NCBI GenBank assembly: GCA_945952415.1
Contig: CAMFIF010000015.1
Location: forward strand, 35,529-99,528
Reading direction: 5' to 3'
Length of the DNA: 64,000 bases
From: an uncultured Rhizobium sp.
GTDB taxonomy: Bacteria; Pseudomonadota; Alphaproteobacteria; Rhizobiales; Rhizobiaceae
Part shown: piece by piece, positions 51,813-63,686 of the stretch
How the letters are laid out: every line of letters starts with the position of its first letter
Position numbering within the stretch: the first letter of the stretch is position 1
The notes under the pieces: generated by a model
The model's input: only the letters and a program-made list of their open reading frames with translations
What the model was told of the DNA's origin: nothing
Database searches by the model: none
Made by a program: the position numbers and the translations under genes

Positions 51813-53087
51813 ATGGCACGCATCGTGATGAAATTCGGCGGCACTTCGGTGGCCAATCTGGAGCGAATCCACAATGTGGCCCGCCACGTGAAACGGGAAG
51901 TCGATGCCGGCCATGAAGTGGCGGTCGTCGTGTCGGCCATGTCCGGCAAGACGAACGAACTCGTCGACTGGGTACAGACCATGCCGAAGGTCACTGGCGC
52001 CGATACGCCTTTCTTCGATGCGCGGGAATATGATGCGGTGGTGGCGTCCGGCGAGCTGGTGACGGCGGGCCTTCTCGCCATTGCGCTGCAGTCCATGGGC
52101 ATCAATGCCCGGTCCTGGCAGGGTTGGCAGATCCCGATCCGGACGGACAATGCCCATGGCGCGGCCCGTATTCTGGAGATCGAGGGCGGCGACATCATCC
52201 GCCGCATGGGCGAGGGTCAGGTGGCCGTGGTCGCGGGCTTCCAGGGGCTCGGCCCCGACAACCGCGTGGCAACGCTCGGCCGCGGCGGTTCCGACACGTC
52301 GGCAGTTGCGATTGCCGCCGCAGTCAAGGCGGATCGCTGCGACATCTACACGGATGTCGACGGCGTCTATACCACCGATCCGCGCATCGAGCCGAAGGCG
52401 CGGCGCCTGAAGAAGATCGCTTTCGAGGAAATGCTGGAAATGGCCTCGCTCGGGGCCAAGGTTCTGCAGGTGCGCTCGGTGGAGCTTGCCATGGTTCACA
52501 AGGTCCGCACCTTCGTGCGTTCAAGCTTCGAGGATCCCGATGCGCCGGGCATGGGCGATCCCGTCAATCCGCCCGGTACGTTGATTTGCGACGAGGAAGA
52601 GATCGTGGAACAGGAAGTCGTAACCGGCATTGCCTATGCCAAGGATGAAGCCCAGATTTCGCTCCGGCGTCTGGCGGACCGCCCCGGCGTGTCCGCTGCC
52701 ATTTTCGGCCCGCTCGCCGAGGCGCATATCAATGTCGACATGATCGTGCAGAACATTTCCGAAGACGGTTCTCGCACGGACATGACCTTTACCGTGCCTT
52801 CCGGCGACCTGGAAAAGGCCAAGAAGGTGCTGGCCGACAACAAGGAGAAGATCGGCTACGACGTCGCCCAGAGCGAGTCCGGTCTGGTCAAGGTCTCCGT
52901 CATCGGCATCGGCATGCGCAGCCATGCGGGCGTTGCCGCCTCCGCCTTCCGCGCGCTTGCGGAAAAGGGTATCAACATCAAGGCCATCACCACGTCCGAA
53001 ATCAAGATTTCGATCCTGATCGACGGCGCCTATGCAGAACTCGCAGTCCGGACTTTGCATTCCTGCTACGGTCTCGATAAGAGTTGA
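51813..53087 (+). CDS. lysC: aspartate kinase
   Basis: MARIVMKFGGTSVANLERI; GRGGSDTSAVAIAAAVKADRCDIYTDVDGVYTTDPR; ACT domains. Confidence 0.96.
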   Translation: MARIVMKFGGTSVANLERIHNVARHVKREVDAGHEVAVVVSAMSGKTNELVDWVQTMPKVTGADTPFFDAREYDAVVASGELVTAGLLAIALQSMGINARSWQGWQIPIRTDNAHGAARILEIEGGDIIRRMGEGQVAVVAGFQGLGPDNRVATLGRGGSDTSAVAIAAAVKADRCDIYTDVDGVYTTDPRIEPKARRLKKIAFEEMLEMASLGAKVLQVRSVELAMVHKVRTFVRSSFEDPDAPGMGDPVNPPGTLICDEEEIVEQEVVTGIAYAKDEAQISLRRLADRPGVSAAIFGPLAEAHINVDMIVQNISEDGSRTDMTFTVPSGDLEKAKKVLADNKEKIGYDVAQSESGLVKVSVIGIGMRSHAGVAASAFRALAEKGINIKAITTSEIKISILIDGAYAELAVRTLHSCYGLDKS

Positions 53088-53169
53088 TTTGCGGGCCGGA
53101 TTTTCGGTGGCGTGATCCGGCTGCCGACGGGCGGCCGGATGGGAAATTGAGATCTTAGGAGCCTACGCG

Positions 53170-55437
53170 ATGAGAGACCTGTCTGCGGGTCCGCGCGTTC
53201 TGCTCAAGCGGTTGCGCGAATTGATGGCGGAACCGCTCGAGCCACAGGAGCGCCTCGACCGCATCGTTCGCCAGATCGCCCAGAACATGGTGGCCGAGGT
53301 ATGCTCGGTCTATGTGCTCCGAGCCGATGGCGTTCTCGAGCTCTATGCCACCGAAGGTCTCAACAAGGGTGCCGTGCATCTGGCCCAACTGCAGATGGGG
53401 CAGGGTCTGGTCGGCACCATCGCGGCCTCAGCCCAGCCGCTCAATCTTTCCGACGCCCAGTCGCATCCTGCCTATCGCTACCTCCCGGAAACGGGCGAAG
53501 AGGAGTTCCATTCCTTCCTCGGCGTGCCGATCCTGCGTGCCGGCCGCTCGCTCGGCGTTCTGGTCGTCCAGAACAAGGCGATGCGCAATTACCGCGAGGA
53601 CGAGGTCGAGGCGCTCGAGACTACCGCCATGGTGCTGGCCGAAATGGTGGCCACCGGCGAACTCAAGAAGATCACCAAGCCTGGCCTGGAGCTGGATCTC
53701 ACACGACCCGTCACCATCGATGGCGACGGCTATAATGACGGGATCGGCCTTGGCCATGTGGTTCTGCATGAACCGCGCATCGTCGTCACCAACCTCCTCA
53801 ACGAGGATACGGACAAGGAAATTTCCCGCCTCGCAGACGCGATGAGTTCGCTCAGGATCTCCATCGACGACATGCTCTCGCGGCGAGAGGTCTCAATGGA
53901 GGGCGAGCACCGCGAGGTACTCGAAACCTACCGCATGTTCGCCCATGATCGCGGCTGGGTGCGGCGTCTGGAAGAAGCAATCCGCAACGGCCTGACCGCG
54001 GAGGCCGCTGTCGAGAAGGTTCAGAGCGACACGCGGGCGCGGATGATGCGCCTGACCGATCCCTATCTGCGCGAGCGGATGCATGATCTCGACGATCTCG
54101 CCAACCGGCTCCTGCGGCAGCTCACCGATTACGGCTCCAAGGCGGCCGGTGCTTCGCTTCCGAATGACTCGATCATCGTTGCCCGTGCCATGGGTGCGGC
54201 GGAGCTGCTCGATTATCCCCGCACCAATATTCGTGGTCTGGTTCTCGAAGAGGGGGCCGTTACCAGCCATATCGTCATCGTGGCGCGCGCCATGGGCATT
54301 CCCGTGGTCGGGCAGGCCGCGGGTGCCGTGGCGCTTGCGGAAAACGGCGATGCGGTCATCATCGATGGCGACGATGGCAAGGTGCATATCCGCCCGCTCG
54401 CCGACCTCCAGAAGAGCTATGAGGAAAAGGTGCGCTTCCGCGCCCGCCGCCAGGAGCAGTTCCGGGCGCTGCGCGACGTCGAGCCGGTAACCCGTGACGG
54501 GCATCGCATCAGCCTGCTGATGAATGCGGGCCTTCTGGTCGACCTGCCGCAGCTCGTGGAAAGCGGTGCCGAAGGGGTGGGCCTTTTCCGCACCGAGCTG
54601 CAATTCATGATCGCCTCGACGCTGCCGAAGCTTGAGGAGCAGGAAGACTTCTACCGGAATGTTATCCGCCAGGCGGCCGGCCGGCCGGTCACCTTCCGGA
54701 CGCTCGACATTGGCGGCGACAAGGTCGTTTCCTATTTCCGCTCGCAGGAGGAGGAAAACCCGGCGCTCGGATGGCGGGCAATCCGCCTCTCGCTCGACCG
54801 GCCGGGGCTTTTGCGCACCCAGCTCCGGGCACTCTTGAAAGCTTCCGCCGGGGCGGATCTCAAGATGATGATCCCGATGGTGACCGAAGTGTCCGAAATC
54901 CGGAAGGTGCGGGATCTCTTCCAGAAGGAAGTGCAGCATCTCTCGAAGTTCGGCCATTCGCTGCCGAAGAGGCTGCAGTTCGGCGCGATGCTGGAAGTGC
55001 CGGCGCTCATGTGGCAGCTCGACGAGCTGATGCAGGAGGTGGATTTCGTCTCGGTCGGGTCCAACGATCTCTTCCAGTTCTCCATGGCGGTCGACCGCGG
55101 CAATGCCCGGGTGTCCGACCGATTCGACATTCTCGGCCGCCCCTTCCTGCGCATCCTCCGGGATATCGTGCGGGCGGGCGAGCGGAACCAGACGCCGGTG
55201 ACCCTCTGCGGTGAAATGGCGGGCAGACCGCTTTCTTCCATGGCCCTTTTCGGCCTCGGCTTCCGATCGGTTTCCATGTCGCCGGCGGCCATCGGGCCGG
55301 TCAAGGCCATGCTGCTGGGGCTCGATGTGGGCAAGCTTGCCAATGTCATGGAAGCGGCGCTTAACGAGATCAAGCCCAAGGTGCCGATGCGCGAAGTGCT
55401 TCAGCGCTTTGCCGAGGAAAACAATATTCCGCTCTGA
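53170..55437 (+). CDS. ptsP: phosphoenolpyruvate-protein phosphotransferase PtsP (GAF + PTS enzyme I)
   Basis: N-terminal GAF; GAVTSHIVIVARAMGIPVVGQ; RTLDIGGDKVVSYF; SVGSNDLFQFSMAVDRGN. Confidence 0.95.
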   Translation: MRDLSAGPRVLLKRLRELMAEPLEPQERLDRIVRQIAQNMVAEVCSVYVLRADGVLELYATEGLNKGAVHLAQLQMGQGLVGTIAASAQPLNLSDAQSHPAYRYLPETGEEEFHSFLGVPILRAGRSLGVLVVQNKAMRNYREDEVEALETTAMVLAEMVATGELKKITKPGLELDLTRPVTIDGDGYNDGIGLGHVVLHEPRIVVTNLLNEDTDKEISRLADAMSSLRISIDDMLSRREVSMEGEHREVLETYRMFAHDRGWVRRLEEAIRNGLTAEAAVEKVQSDTRARMMRLTDPYLRERMHDLDDLANRLLRQLTDYGSKAAGASLPNDSIIVARAMGAAELLDYPRTNIRGLVLEEGAVTSHIVIVARAMGIPVVGQAAGAVALAENGDAVIIDGDDGKVHIRPLADLQKSYEEKVRFRARRQEQFRALRDVEPVTRDGHRISLLMNAGLLVDLPQLVESGAEGVGLFRTELQFMIASTLPKLEEQEDFYRNVIRQAAGRPVTFRTLDIGGDKVVSYFRSQEEENPALGWRAIRLSLDRPGLLRTQLRALLKASAGADLKMMIPMVTEVSEIRKVRDLFQKEVQHLSKFGHSLPKRLQFGAMLEVPALMWQLDELMQEVDFVSVGSNDLFQFSMAVDRGNARVSDRFDILGRPFLRILRDIVRAGERNQTPVTLCGEMAGRPLSSMALFGLGFRSVSMSPAAIGPVKAMLLGLDVGKLANVMEAALNEIKPKVPMREVLQRFAEENNIPL

Positions 55438-55471
55438 TAGCGGTTCCCATCCCATGCTGGAGTGAAAGCCG

Positions 55472-56551
55472 TTGGCAAAACTGCCTGTTGAGAAAATGCG
55501 CGAACTGGAGCGCCGCTTCGGCGAGATCGAGGCGCGCATGTCTGCGGGTCCGGCGGCGGATGTCTATGTCAAGCTCGCCTCGGAATATGCGGAATTGCAG
55601 CCGGTCGTCGGCAAGATCCGCCAGTATGAAAAGGCGCTCGGCGAGCGAGACGGTCTGGAATCCCTTCTTGCCGACCGCGATACCGATCGCGAGATGCGCG
55701 AGATGGCGCAGCTTGAACTGCCCGAAATTTCGGCTCGGCTCGACGGGCTGGAAAAGGACATTCAGATCCTTCTTCTTCCTAAGGATGCGGCAGACGAGAA
55801 AAGCGCCATCGTCGAAATCCGCGCGGGCACCGGTGGCTCGGAAGCGGCCCTTTTCGCGGGCGACCTCTTCCGCATGTATGAGCGTTTTGCCAGCGCCAAT
55901 AATTGGCGCGTTGAGGTGCTTTCCGCCTCGGAAGGGGAGGCGGGCGGATATAAGGAAATCATCGCGACGATTACCGGCAAGGGCGTGTTTTCGCGGCTGA
56001 AGTTCGAATCCGGCGTGCACCGGGTGCAGCGCGTGCCGGAGACGGAAGCGAGCGGGCGCATTCACACCTCCGCCGCCACGGTGGCGGTGCTGCCGGAGGC
56101 GGAGGAAATCGACATCGAGGTCCGCCCGGAGGATATCCGCATCGACACGATGCGCTCCTCGGGTGCCGGCGGCCAGCACGTCAACACGACGGATTCCGCC
56201 GTGCGGATCACCCATCTGCCGACGGGGCTCGTGGTCACGAGCTCGGAAAAGTCCCAGCACCAGAACCGCGCCAAGGCGATGCAGGTGCTGCGCTCTCGGC
56301 TTTATGACATGGAACGCCAGCGCGCGGAAAGCGAGCGCTCCGCTGATCGCAAGAGCCAGGTGGGCTCCGGTGACCGGTCGGAGCGCATTCGCACCTATAA
56401 TTTCCCGCAAGGCCGCGTGACGGACCACCGCATCAATCTGACGCTCTACAAGCTCGACCGCATGATGATGGGCGAAATCGACGAAATCGTCGATGCGCTT
56501 CTTGCCGACTACCAGGCCGGGCAGCTGGCGCAGCTCGGCGATCAGCCATGA
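55472..56551 (+). CDS. prfA: peptide chain release factor 1
   Basis: [51 protein letters not shown] (GGQ). Confidence 0.97.
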   Translation: MAKLPVEKMRELERRFGEIEARMSAGPAADVYVKLASEYAELQPVVGKIRQYEKALGERDGLESLLADRDTDREMREMAQLELPEISARLDGLEKDIQILLLPKDAADEKSAIVEIRAGTGGSEAALFAGDLFRMYERFASANNWRVEVLSASEGEAGGYKEIIATITGKGVFSRLKFESGVHRVQRVPETEASGRIHTSAATVAVLPEAEEIDIEVRPEDIRIDTMRSSGAGGQHVNTTDSAVRITHLPTGLVVTSSEKSQHQNRAKAMQVLRSRLYDMERQRAESERSADRKSQVGSGDRSERIRTYNFPQGRVTDHRINLTLYKLDRMMMGEIDEIVDALLADYQAGQLAQLGDQP

Positions 56552-57402
56552 GCGAGAAGACGCTCTCCGATCTCCTCCTTGCCGTCCGGCGGCGCTTTGC
56601 CGATGCCGGGCTTGAGGAGGCGGGGAGCGATGCGCGCCACCTCATTGCCGGTCTTCTCGGCCTGTCGCAGACCGATTTTCTCACCCGTCCCGACCGGCCG
56701 GTAACCGAAGACGAGGAGCGTCTGATCGAAGCGGCGGTAAGGCGCAGAATCGGTCGTGAACCGGTGCATCGCATTCTCGGACGGCGGGAATTCTACGGGC
56801 TGGAGCTTGCGCTTTCGCCCGAGACGCTTGAGCCCCGGCCGGATACGGAAGTGTTGGTGGAGGAGGCGCTTGCCTGTCTTGCCGGGCGTGCGCATCCGCG
56901 CATTGTCGATTTCGGCACGGGAACCGGTGCCATTGCTCTTGCGTTACTCTCCGAATGCCAGGACGCGCGTGCGCTCGGCATCGATCTTTCCGAAGAAGCC
57001 CTTGAAACGGCAATGGCCAATGCGAAGCGGCTCGGTCTTTCCGAGCGGTTTTCCGTTCGCCGCAGCGATTGGGGCGATGCGGTTGACGAGCGGTTCGACC
57101 TGATCGTGTCGAATCCGCCCTATATCGCTTCAGCGGTGATCGAGGAGCTTTCTCCGGATGTGCGTCTGTTCGATCCCATGCTGGCGCTCGATGGCGGGGC
57201 TGACGGGCTCGATGCCTACCGAGCGCTTGCGGCGCAGGCGGATCGTCTCCTGAAGCCTGACGGCAGGATTGCTCTCGAGATCGGCTATGACCAGCGGGAG
57301 AGCGTGACGGATCTCTTCGGCAGGGCGGGTTTCGCCTGTCTTCGCGCTGTCCGGGACCTTGGCGGCAATGACCGGGTTCTGGTCTTCGCCCGGCAGGGCT
57401 GA
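56548..57402 (+). CDS. prmC: peptide chain release factor N5-glutamine methyltransferase
   Basis: [37 protein letters not shown]. Confidence 0.95.
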   Translation: MSEKTLSDLLLAVRRRFADAGLEEAGSDARHLIAGLLGLSQTDFLTRPDRPVTEDEERLIEAAVRRRIGREPVHRILGRREFYGLELALSPETLEPRPDTEVLVEEALACLAGRAHPRIVDFGTGTGAIALALLSECQDARALGIDLSEEALETAMANAKRLGLSERFSVRRSDWGDAVDERFDLIVSNPPYIASAVIEELSPDVRLFDPMLALDGGADGLDAYRALAAQADRLLKPDGRIALEIGYDQRESVTDLFGRAGFACLRAVRDLGGNDRVLVFARQG

Positions 57403-57948
57403 GGCTCGGGGCCTCGGCGATTTCTCTCGAAGGTCTGCGGATCGGGGGATGTGACGGAATGGTAATATTTTTCACACCCCCTGAGAAAGTGCTTGGATTT
57501 CCCGGCGAAGCGCGATAGTTTCCGGCCACGTACCGGGCAGACGGGGGTGGGCGATCGTTTCGTCCAGTTTCAGATCAGCCGAGGGGATGGTTTCCGAAGT
57601 GAAGCCGCAGGTGGCCGAAATCGCCGGGACGTGAACTCAGTAATCTTGACCTTCAGGCAGCGTGGTGGGCGCAAGCCACATCCAAAGCCTTATGGCCCCT
57701 GATCCGTCCTGCGGACGGGAGCCGGTCGGGCAGGCTTGCCGCTGACGACATGGACGGCAGGACGTTTTGTCCGGCCGTGAAACATTCTCACGATCGGCTG
57801 CGGATGTTTCTGCCGCGCCGGAGAATGGATACTGAAACCCGAAACCCGCCTGGCTGCGGATTGCGGGACGAATTCAATGCCCTGAGCCCAAGCGGATTGG
57901 CCGCGAGGACGGGCTGGTTATCACAACGAGAATACAGGTGAGCATTCG

Positions 57949-58728
57949 ATGAGGCCAGGACAGCAGAACAAGCGCGGTCGCGGGCGTGGCAATAACGGCA
58001 ATGGCGGAAACAACAATTTCAACCGCAAGGGCTCCAACCCCCTGACGCGCACTTTCGACAGTTCCGGTCCGGATGTGAAGATCCGCGGCACGGCACAGCA
58101 CATTGCCGAAAAATATGCGGCGCTGGCCCGCGACGCCCAGAGTGCCGGCGACCGGGTGATGGCCGAAAACTATCTGCAGCATGCCGAACATTATAACCGC
58201 ATCATTGCCGCCGCCCAGGCGCAGATGCAGGAACGCTTCCAGCGCGACGACCGCGGCGATTATCTCGACCGGGACGAGGATACGGAAACTGAAGGCGTCG
58301 ATTCCAGTGATTCCGGCGATGTGTCCGAGCAGGACGAGCAGCCGGTGGTGCAGCAGGCACAGCCGCGCGCCAACAACCATCAGGAACAGCGCGAACACCG
58401 CCGTGACCGTCGGGAACGTCCCGAGCGGCAGGACCGCCAGGAGCGGCAGGACCGGGGCGAGCGCCCCGAGCGAACGGAACGTCCCGCCCCGGCTCAGGCG
58501 GCAGCGCCCGTCATCGACGATACGACGCCCCAGCCTGTTATCGAAGGGGTGCCGGCGGAAGTGGCTGTTGCAGAGGCGGAAGCCGGTGCCGGTGCCACGG
58601 GTGGCGAACGTGCACCCCGCCGCCGCGGCTCGACCCCGCGTCCGCGCCGCCAGCCCCGGGCTGCGGCTGCCGAAGGGGGCGAAGGCGAGGCCAAGTCCAG
58701 CGAACCGGCCCTTGCCGATTCCGAATAG
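57949..58728 (+). CDS. DUF4167 domain-containing protein
   Basis: RPGQQNKRGRGRGNNGNGGNNNFNRKGSNPLTRTFDSSGPDVKIRGTAQHIAEKYAALARDAQSAGDRVMAENYLQHAEHYNRI. Confidence 0.92.
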   Translation: MRPGQQNKRGRGRGNNGNGGNNNFNRKGSNPLTRTFDSSGPDVKIRGTAQHIAEKYAALARDAQSAGDRVMAENYLQHAEHYNRIIAAAQAQMQERFQRDDRGDYLDRDEDTETEGVDSSDSGDVSEQDEQPVVQQAQPRANNHQEQREHRRDRRERPERQDRQERQDRGERPERTERPAPAQAAAPVIDDTTPQPVIEGVPAEVAVAEAEAGAGATGGERAPRRRGSTPRPRRQPRAAAAEGGEGEAKSSEPALADSE

Positions 58729-58749
58729 TTTTCAGCGTAATGCCTTTCG

Positions 58750-58777
58750 AAACCCGGCTCTGGCCGGGTTTCTTCTA
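58750..58777 (+). terminator. intrinsic terminator after DUF4167 gene
   Basis: aaacccggctctggccgggtttcttct. Confidence 0.75.
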
Positions 58778-59033
58778 TCTGCCGCCTTCGGGTCTTTTCT
58801 TCATGCAATTTCAAAAAATCTGCCGCCTCGCTTGTCGCGATCTTCAAAGCGGAAAATCAATTCCCATATGAGCTTTCGAGAGAGGTGAGGGCGCCTGCGG
58901 CGCTTGACCTCGGTCAAACCAGAGCATGGAATTGTGATGCAATCTGATGCTCGACGATCCGCCTTAAAGGGGGTCGATCCGGAACCATCATCCGCGTGCC
59001 GACATGGGCGGGATGATCCAAGGAGGTATAGGA

Positions 59034-61640
59034 ATGAATATCGAGAAATATTCCGAGCGCGTGCGCGGTTTCCTGCAATCCGCCCAGACCTGGGCGCTTT
59101 CCGAAGGGCACCAGCAGTTCAGCCCCGAACATGTGCTTAAGGTGCTTCTGGACGATGATCAGGGCATGGCGTCCTCGCTCATCGAACGGGCCGGCGGCAG
59201 CGCCCGCGAAGCGCGCATTGCCAATGATGCGGCCCTTGCCAAACTGCCGAAAGTAAGTGGCGGCAGCGGCCAGATCTATCTCTCGCAGCCGCTTGCCAAG
59301 GTGTTTTCGACCGCTGAAGACGCTGCCAAGAAGGCCGGCGACAGCTTCGTCACCGTCGAGCGCCTGCTTCTGGCGCTGGCGATCGAAAGCTCGTCATCCA
59401 CGTCTGCCACGCTGAAGAAGGCGGGCGTGACGGCGACTTCGCTCAACCAGGTCATCAATGATATCCGCAAGGGCAGGACCGCCGATGGCGCCAATGCCGA
59501 ACAGGGCTTCGATGCGCTGAAGAAATATGCGCGGGACCTGACCGCCGAAGCAAGGGAAGGCAAGCTCGATCCGGTGATTGGCCGCGACGATGAAATTCGC
59601 CGCACCATCCAGGTCCTGTCGCGCCGGACGAAGAACAATCCCGTGCTGATCGGCGAGCCCGGCGTGGGCAAGACCGCGATTGCAGAAGGCCTCGCCCTGC
59701 GCATCGTCAATGGTGACGTGCCTGAATCGCTGAAGGACAAGCGCCTGATGGCGCTCGACATGGGCGCGCTGATTGCGGGTGCGAAATATCGCGGCGAATT
59801 CGAGGAGCGGCTGAAGGCCGTGCTCTCCGAAGTGCAGTCGGAAAGCGGGGAGGTCATTCTCTTCATCGACGAAATGCACACGCTGGTCGGCGCCGGCAAG
59901 TCCGATGGGGCCATGGATGCCTCGAACCTCCTGAAGCCTGCGCTGGCTCGGGGCGAACTCCATTGCGTTGGTGCCACCACGCTCGACGAATATCGCAAGC
60001 ATGTGGAAAAGGACCCGGCCCTTGCCCGTCGCTTCCAGCCCGTCATGGTCGAGGAACCGACGGTGGAGGACACGATCTCCATCCTGCGTGGCCTCAAGGA
60101 AAAATACGAGCAGCATCACAAGGTGCGCATTTCGGATAGCGCACTGGTGGCCGCTGCGACCCTGTCGAACCGCTACATCACCGATCGTTTCCTGCCCGAC
60201 AAGGCGATCGACCTAATGGACGAAGCCGCCTCCCGTCTGCGCATGCAGGTGGATTCCAAGCCCGAGGAACTGGATGAACTGGATCGCCGGATCATCCAGC
60301 TCAAGATCGAGCGGGAAGCCCTGAAGAAGGAAACGGACCAGGCCTCACAGGACCGGCTGCAGCGGCTCGAAGCTGATCTTACCGGTCTTGAGGAACAGGC
60401 GGATGCGCTCACGGCCCGGTGGCAGGCGGAGAAGCAGAAGCTTGGCCTTGCCGCCGATCTCAAGGGCAAGCTGGACGAAGCCCGTAACGAGCTAGCGATT
60501 GCCCAGCGCAAGGGCGAATTCCAGCGCGCTGGCGAGCTTGCCTACGGCGTCATTCCGGATCTCGAGCGGCAGCTAGCCGCCGCCGAGGCCCAGGACGGAC
60601 AGTCGCAGGGCGGCATGGTGCAGGAGGTGGTGACGCCGGATGCGATTGCGCATGTGGTTTCCCGCTGGACCGGCATTCCCGTCGACAAGATGCTGGAAGG
60701 CGAGCGCGACAAGCTGTTGCGGATGGAAGACGAGCTCGCAAAATCCGTGGTCGGGCAGGGCGATGCGGTTCAGGCCGTGTCGCGGGCGATCCGGCGATCC
60801 CGTGCGGGCCTGCAGGATCCCAACAAGCCGATCGGGTCCTTCATCTTCCTCGGTCCGACCGGGGTGGGCAAGACGGAGCTGACCAAGGCGCTGGCCCGCT
60901 TCCTCTTCGACGACGAAACCGCGATGGTGCGCATGGATATGTCGGAATACATGGAGAAGCACTCCGTAGCCCGGCTGATCGGTGCCCCTCCCGGCTATGT
61001 CGGCTATGAGGAAGGTGGTTCGCTGACCGAGGCCGTCCGCCGCCGTCCCTACCAGGTCGTGCTGTTCGACGAGATCGAGAAAGCCCATCCCGATGTGTTC
61101 AACGTGCTGCTTCAGGTTCTGGATGACGGCCGGCTGACCGACGGTCAGGGCCGCACCGTGGATTTCAAGAACACGCTGATCATCATGACCTCCAACCTGG
61201 GGGCGGAATATCTGACCGCGCTCGGCGAGAATGAGGACAGCGAAGTGGCCCGGGAACAGGTCATGGGGGTCGTGAAGGCGTCCTTCAGGCCGGAATTCCT
61301 GAACCGCGTGGATGAAATCCTGCTCTTCCATCGCCTGCGCCGCAGCGAGATGGGGGCCATCGTGGACATCCAGCTGAAGCGGCTGATCGGGCTGCTCGCC
61401 GAACGCAAGATCGCGATCGAGCTGGACGAAACCGCACGCACCTGGCTGGCCGATCGTGGCTATGATCCGGTTTACGGCGCGCGGCCGCTGAAGCGGGTGA
61501 TCCAGAAGTTCGTGCAGGATCCGCTCGCCGAGAAGATCCTTTCGGGCGAGGTGCCGGATGGATCGACGGTAAAGGTACGGGCGGGCAGCGACCGGCTGCT
61601 GTTCAGCGTCTCCTCTGCCGCCACGGCGCAGGCGGCCTGA
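59034..61640 (+). CDS. clpB: ATP-dependent chaperone ClpB
   Basis: [61 protein letters not shown]. Confidence 0.98.
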   Translation: MNIEKYSERVRGFLQSAQTWALSEGHQQFSPEHVLKVLLDDDQGMASSLIERAGGSAREARIANDAALAKLPKVSGGSGQIYLSQPLAKVFSTAEDAAKKAGDSFVTVERLLLALAIESSSSTSATLKKAGVTATSLNQVINDIRKGRTADGANAEQGFDALKKYARDLTAEAREGKLDPVIGRDDEIRRTIQVLSRRTKNNPVLIGEPGVGKTAIAEGLALRIVNGDVPESLKDKRLMALDMGALIAGAKYRGEFEERLKAVLSEVQSESGEVILFIDEMHTLVGAGKSDGAMDASNLLKPALARGELHCVGATTLDEYRKHVEKDPALARRFQPVMVEEPTVEDTISILRGLKEKYEQHHKVRISDSALVAAATLSNRYITDRFLPDKAIDLMDEAASRLRMQVDSKPEELDELDRRIIQLKIEREALKKETDQASQDRLQRLEADLTGLEEQADALTARWQAEKQKLGLAADLKGKLDEARNELAIAQRKGEFQRAGELAYGVIPDLERQLAAAEAQDGQSQGGMVQEVVTPDAIAHVVSRWTGIPVDKMLEGERDKLLRMEDELAKSVVGQGDAVQAVSRAIRRSRAGLQDPNKPIGSFIFLGPTGVGKTELTKALARFLFDDETAMVRMDMSEYMEKHSVARLIGAPPGYVGYEEGGSLTEAVRRRPYQVVLFDEIEKAHPDVFNVLLQVLDDGRLTDGQGRTVDFKNTLIIMTSNLGAEYLTALGENEDSEVAREQVMGVVKASFRPEFLNRVDEILLFHRLRRSEMGAIVDIQLKRLIGLLAERKIAIELDETARTWLADRGYDPVYGARPLKRVIQKFVQDPLAEKILSGEVPDGSTVKVRAGSDRLLFSVSSAATAQAA

Positions 61641-61663
61641 AGAACCGGCAAGAAACGGAAATG

Positions 61664-61702
61664 GAAAAAAGGCCCCGGCACGATCCGGGGCCTTTGTCTT
61701 TT
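61664..61702 (+). terminator. intrinsic terminator after clpB
   Basis: ggccccggcacgatccggggcctttgtcttttt. Confidence 0.85.
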
Positions 61703-61739
61703 TCGGGCGTGATTGGGGAAGGGCAGGAGAGGGGCGGGT

Positions 61740-63686
61740 TCAATCCGTATTGCTTGCCAGCTGCTCCTGCTTGCCATCCTTGGCAATCAGGGCGTCGATG
61801 CGCTTGCGCTCATCCTGGAATTTCGCCAGCGCCGGTCCCTCCAGCGACTTGCCGCCAGGAAGCCTGATCTTCAGCGGGTCCACCTTGGTGCCGTTCACGA
61901 TCATCTCGTAATGCAGATGCGGGCCGGTCGATTCCCCCGTGGTGCCGACCCAGCCGATGATCTGCCCCTGATGCACCTTCGCGCCCTTCTTGACGCCCTT
62001 GGCGATGGCACTCTGGTGGTTATAGGAGGAGACATAGCCATTGGCATGGCGGATGAGCGTCTGGTTGCCATAGCCGCCGGAATCCCATCCGGCCTTTTCG
62101 ACGATGCCATCACCTGCGGCAATGATCGGCGTGCCTGATGGCGCGGCCCAGTCGACGCCGGTGTGCATCTTCATGTAACCGAGGATCGGGTGGCGCCGCA
62201 TGCCGAAGGGGGATTTGAAAATGCCGTTCGGCACGGGCTTGCGCAGCAGGAACTGCTTCAGGCTCTGGCCCTCTTCGTTGTAATAATCGATGCTGCCGTC
62301 TTCCGGATCCTGGAAGCGATAAAGGCGAGCGTCCGTATCGCCAAACTTGGCGTGGAGATAGAGAAGCTCCGAATTGGCATCGGCCTTTCCGGTCTCGCGG
62401 TTCACGGAGAAGAAGGCCTGGAGCGCATCGGTCGGGCGCAGGCGCGCCTGGAAATCGACGGTGCTTGCGAGGAGCTTGATCACCTTCGAGGTCATGGACT
62501 GGCCCATGCCATAAGAGAGCGCGGCACGGTAGATGCCGTCATAGACTCTTGGCAGATTGTCGTCCGCCACATTGGCGACCGCATCATCATCGAAGGCCGT
62601 CCTGACCGCATCGAGCATGGGGGGCTCGGAGGCCTCGACCAGGTGTTGCTTGTCATCGACGGCCACCGTCGCGAGATGGCCACCATCTCGGTAGAGGCTC
62701 GCCCGGATGATCGTCGCCTTTTCCCCCTTTTGCAGAAGGCCGATGCGGAGCACATCGCCATCCTCCAGTTGCGCCGTGCTGCGCAGATCGGAAATCGCCT
62801 GTTCCACCACCTTGGCCTGGTCGCCTGGATAGCCCGCCTCCACCATGGCATCGGAAATCGCGATATCGCGGTGGATGGGGATGATGTCGTCGGCGAATTC
62901 GGGGCTCTGGGCGGTCACCGTTTCCGGTTCGGCGGTGGACATGTTCTGCTCGACCACCTGGGCGGTGATGCCCGTGCCGAGATCGACATTCTCGTCGTCG
63001 GCGGCAAAGCGCTGCGGGTCCACGTAATAGAGGGCAGCCACCTGGCTGTCGCCGTCGGTGAGGACCGAACCATTGGTCCTGACGTTTTCCTCGATCTCCT
63101 CGCGGCTCATGGGCTCTGCAAAGCCATAGCGGGATTTGCCAAGCGGGAAATCCTCGCTCTTCAGGCTAACCTCGGATTCCACGTCGGAACCATAGATCAC
63201 GCCGGCGCGGGGTGCCTCCGGCTCCTTGTCGTCGGAGGACATGACGGCCAGCGGATCGAAGGCCGGATAGGCCTCCTGGGAGGGGTGGGCGGCGGCGAGC
63301 GACATCTTCACAAGCGCGAAGGGCTGGCGGCGAACGACTTCCTGATCGCCCTCCTTCACGAGGGTCGCGATTTCGAGGATCTTCCGGTCGGTGGCGCGCG
63401 GGGCGATGGTCGCCGGTATCAGGCGTCCGCCCTGCTTGATGCTGTCGGGCTTCACCGCTGCGGCGGTGGTCTTTGCATAGGCCTCTGCCGGAATGGCGAG
63501 TTTCTGGCGTCCGTCAAGCGCCGCAAAGAGGGCGACGCCCATCAGGATGCTGCTCGTGAGGCCGGTGAGGAAGGTGCCCGTCAGCCAGCGGAGGGAAATC
63601 TCCCGCCGGTCCGGCGCACGCCGGCCATCGGCCAGGATGGGTGGCGTATCCCCGAGCGACCGCTTCAATTGTGGATCAACATTCAT
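61740..63686 (-). CDS. M23 family metallopeptidase
   Basis: C-terminal FGMRRHPILGYMKMHTGVDWAAPSGTPI...GPHLHYEMIVNG. Confidence 0.92.
   Translation of the reverse strand: MNVDPQLKRSLGDTPPILADGRRAPDRREISLRWLTGTFLTGLTSSILMGVALFAALDGRQKLAIPAEAYAKTTAAAVKPDSIKQGGRLIPATIAPRATDRKILEIATLVKEGDQEVVRRQPFALVKMSLAAAHPSQEAYPAFDPLAVMSSDDKEPEAPRAGVIYGSDVESEVSLKSEDFPLGKSRYGFAEPMSREEIEENVRTNGSVLTDGDSQVAALYYVDPQRFAADDENVDLGTGITAQVVEQNMSTAEPETVTAQSPEFADDIIPIHRDIAISDAMVEAGYPGDQAKVVEQAISDLRSTAQLEDGDVLRIGLLQKGEKATIIRASLYRDGGHLATVAVDDKQHLVEASEPPMLDAVRTAFDDDAVANVADDNLPRVYDGIYRAALSYGMGQSMTSKVIKLLASTVDFQARLRPTDALQAFFSVNRETGKADANSELLYLHAKFGDTDARLYRFQDPEDGSIDYYNEEGQSLKQFLLRKPVPNGIFKSPFGMRRHPILGYMKMHTGVDWAAPSGTPIIAAGDGIVEKAGWDSGGYGNQTLIRHANGYVSSYNHQSAIAKGVKKGAKVHQGQIIGWVGTTGESTGPHLHYEMIVNGTKVDPLKIRLPGGKSLEGPALAKFQDERKRIDALIAKDGKQEQLASNTD

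Noticed and set aside
58880-58960. RpoH-type promoter before clpB (CTTGACCTCGGTCAAACC...)
   Set aside because: Only the -35-like CTTGAC is clear; the -10 match is too weak to list.
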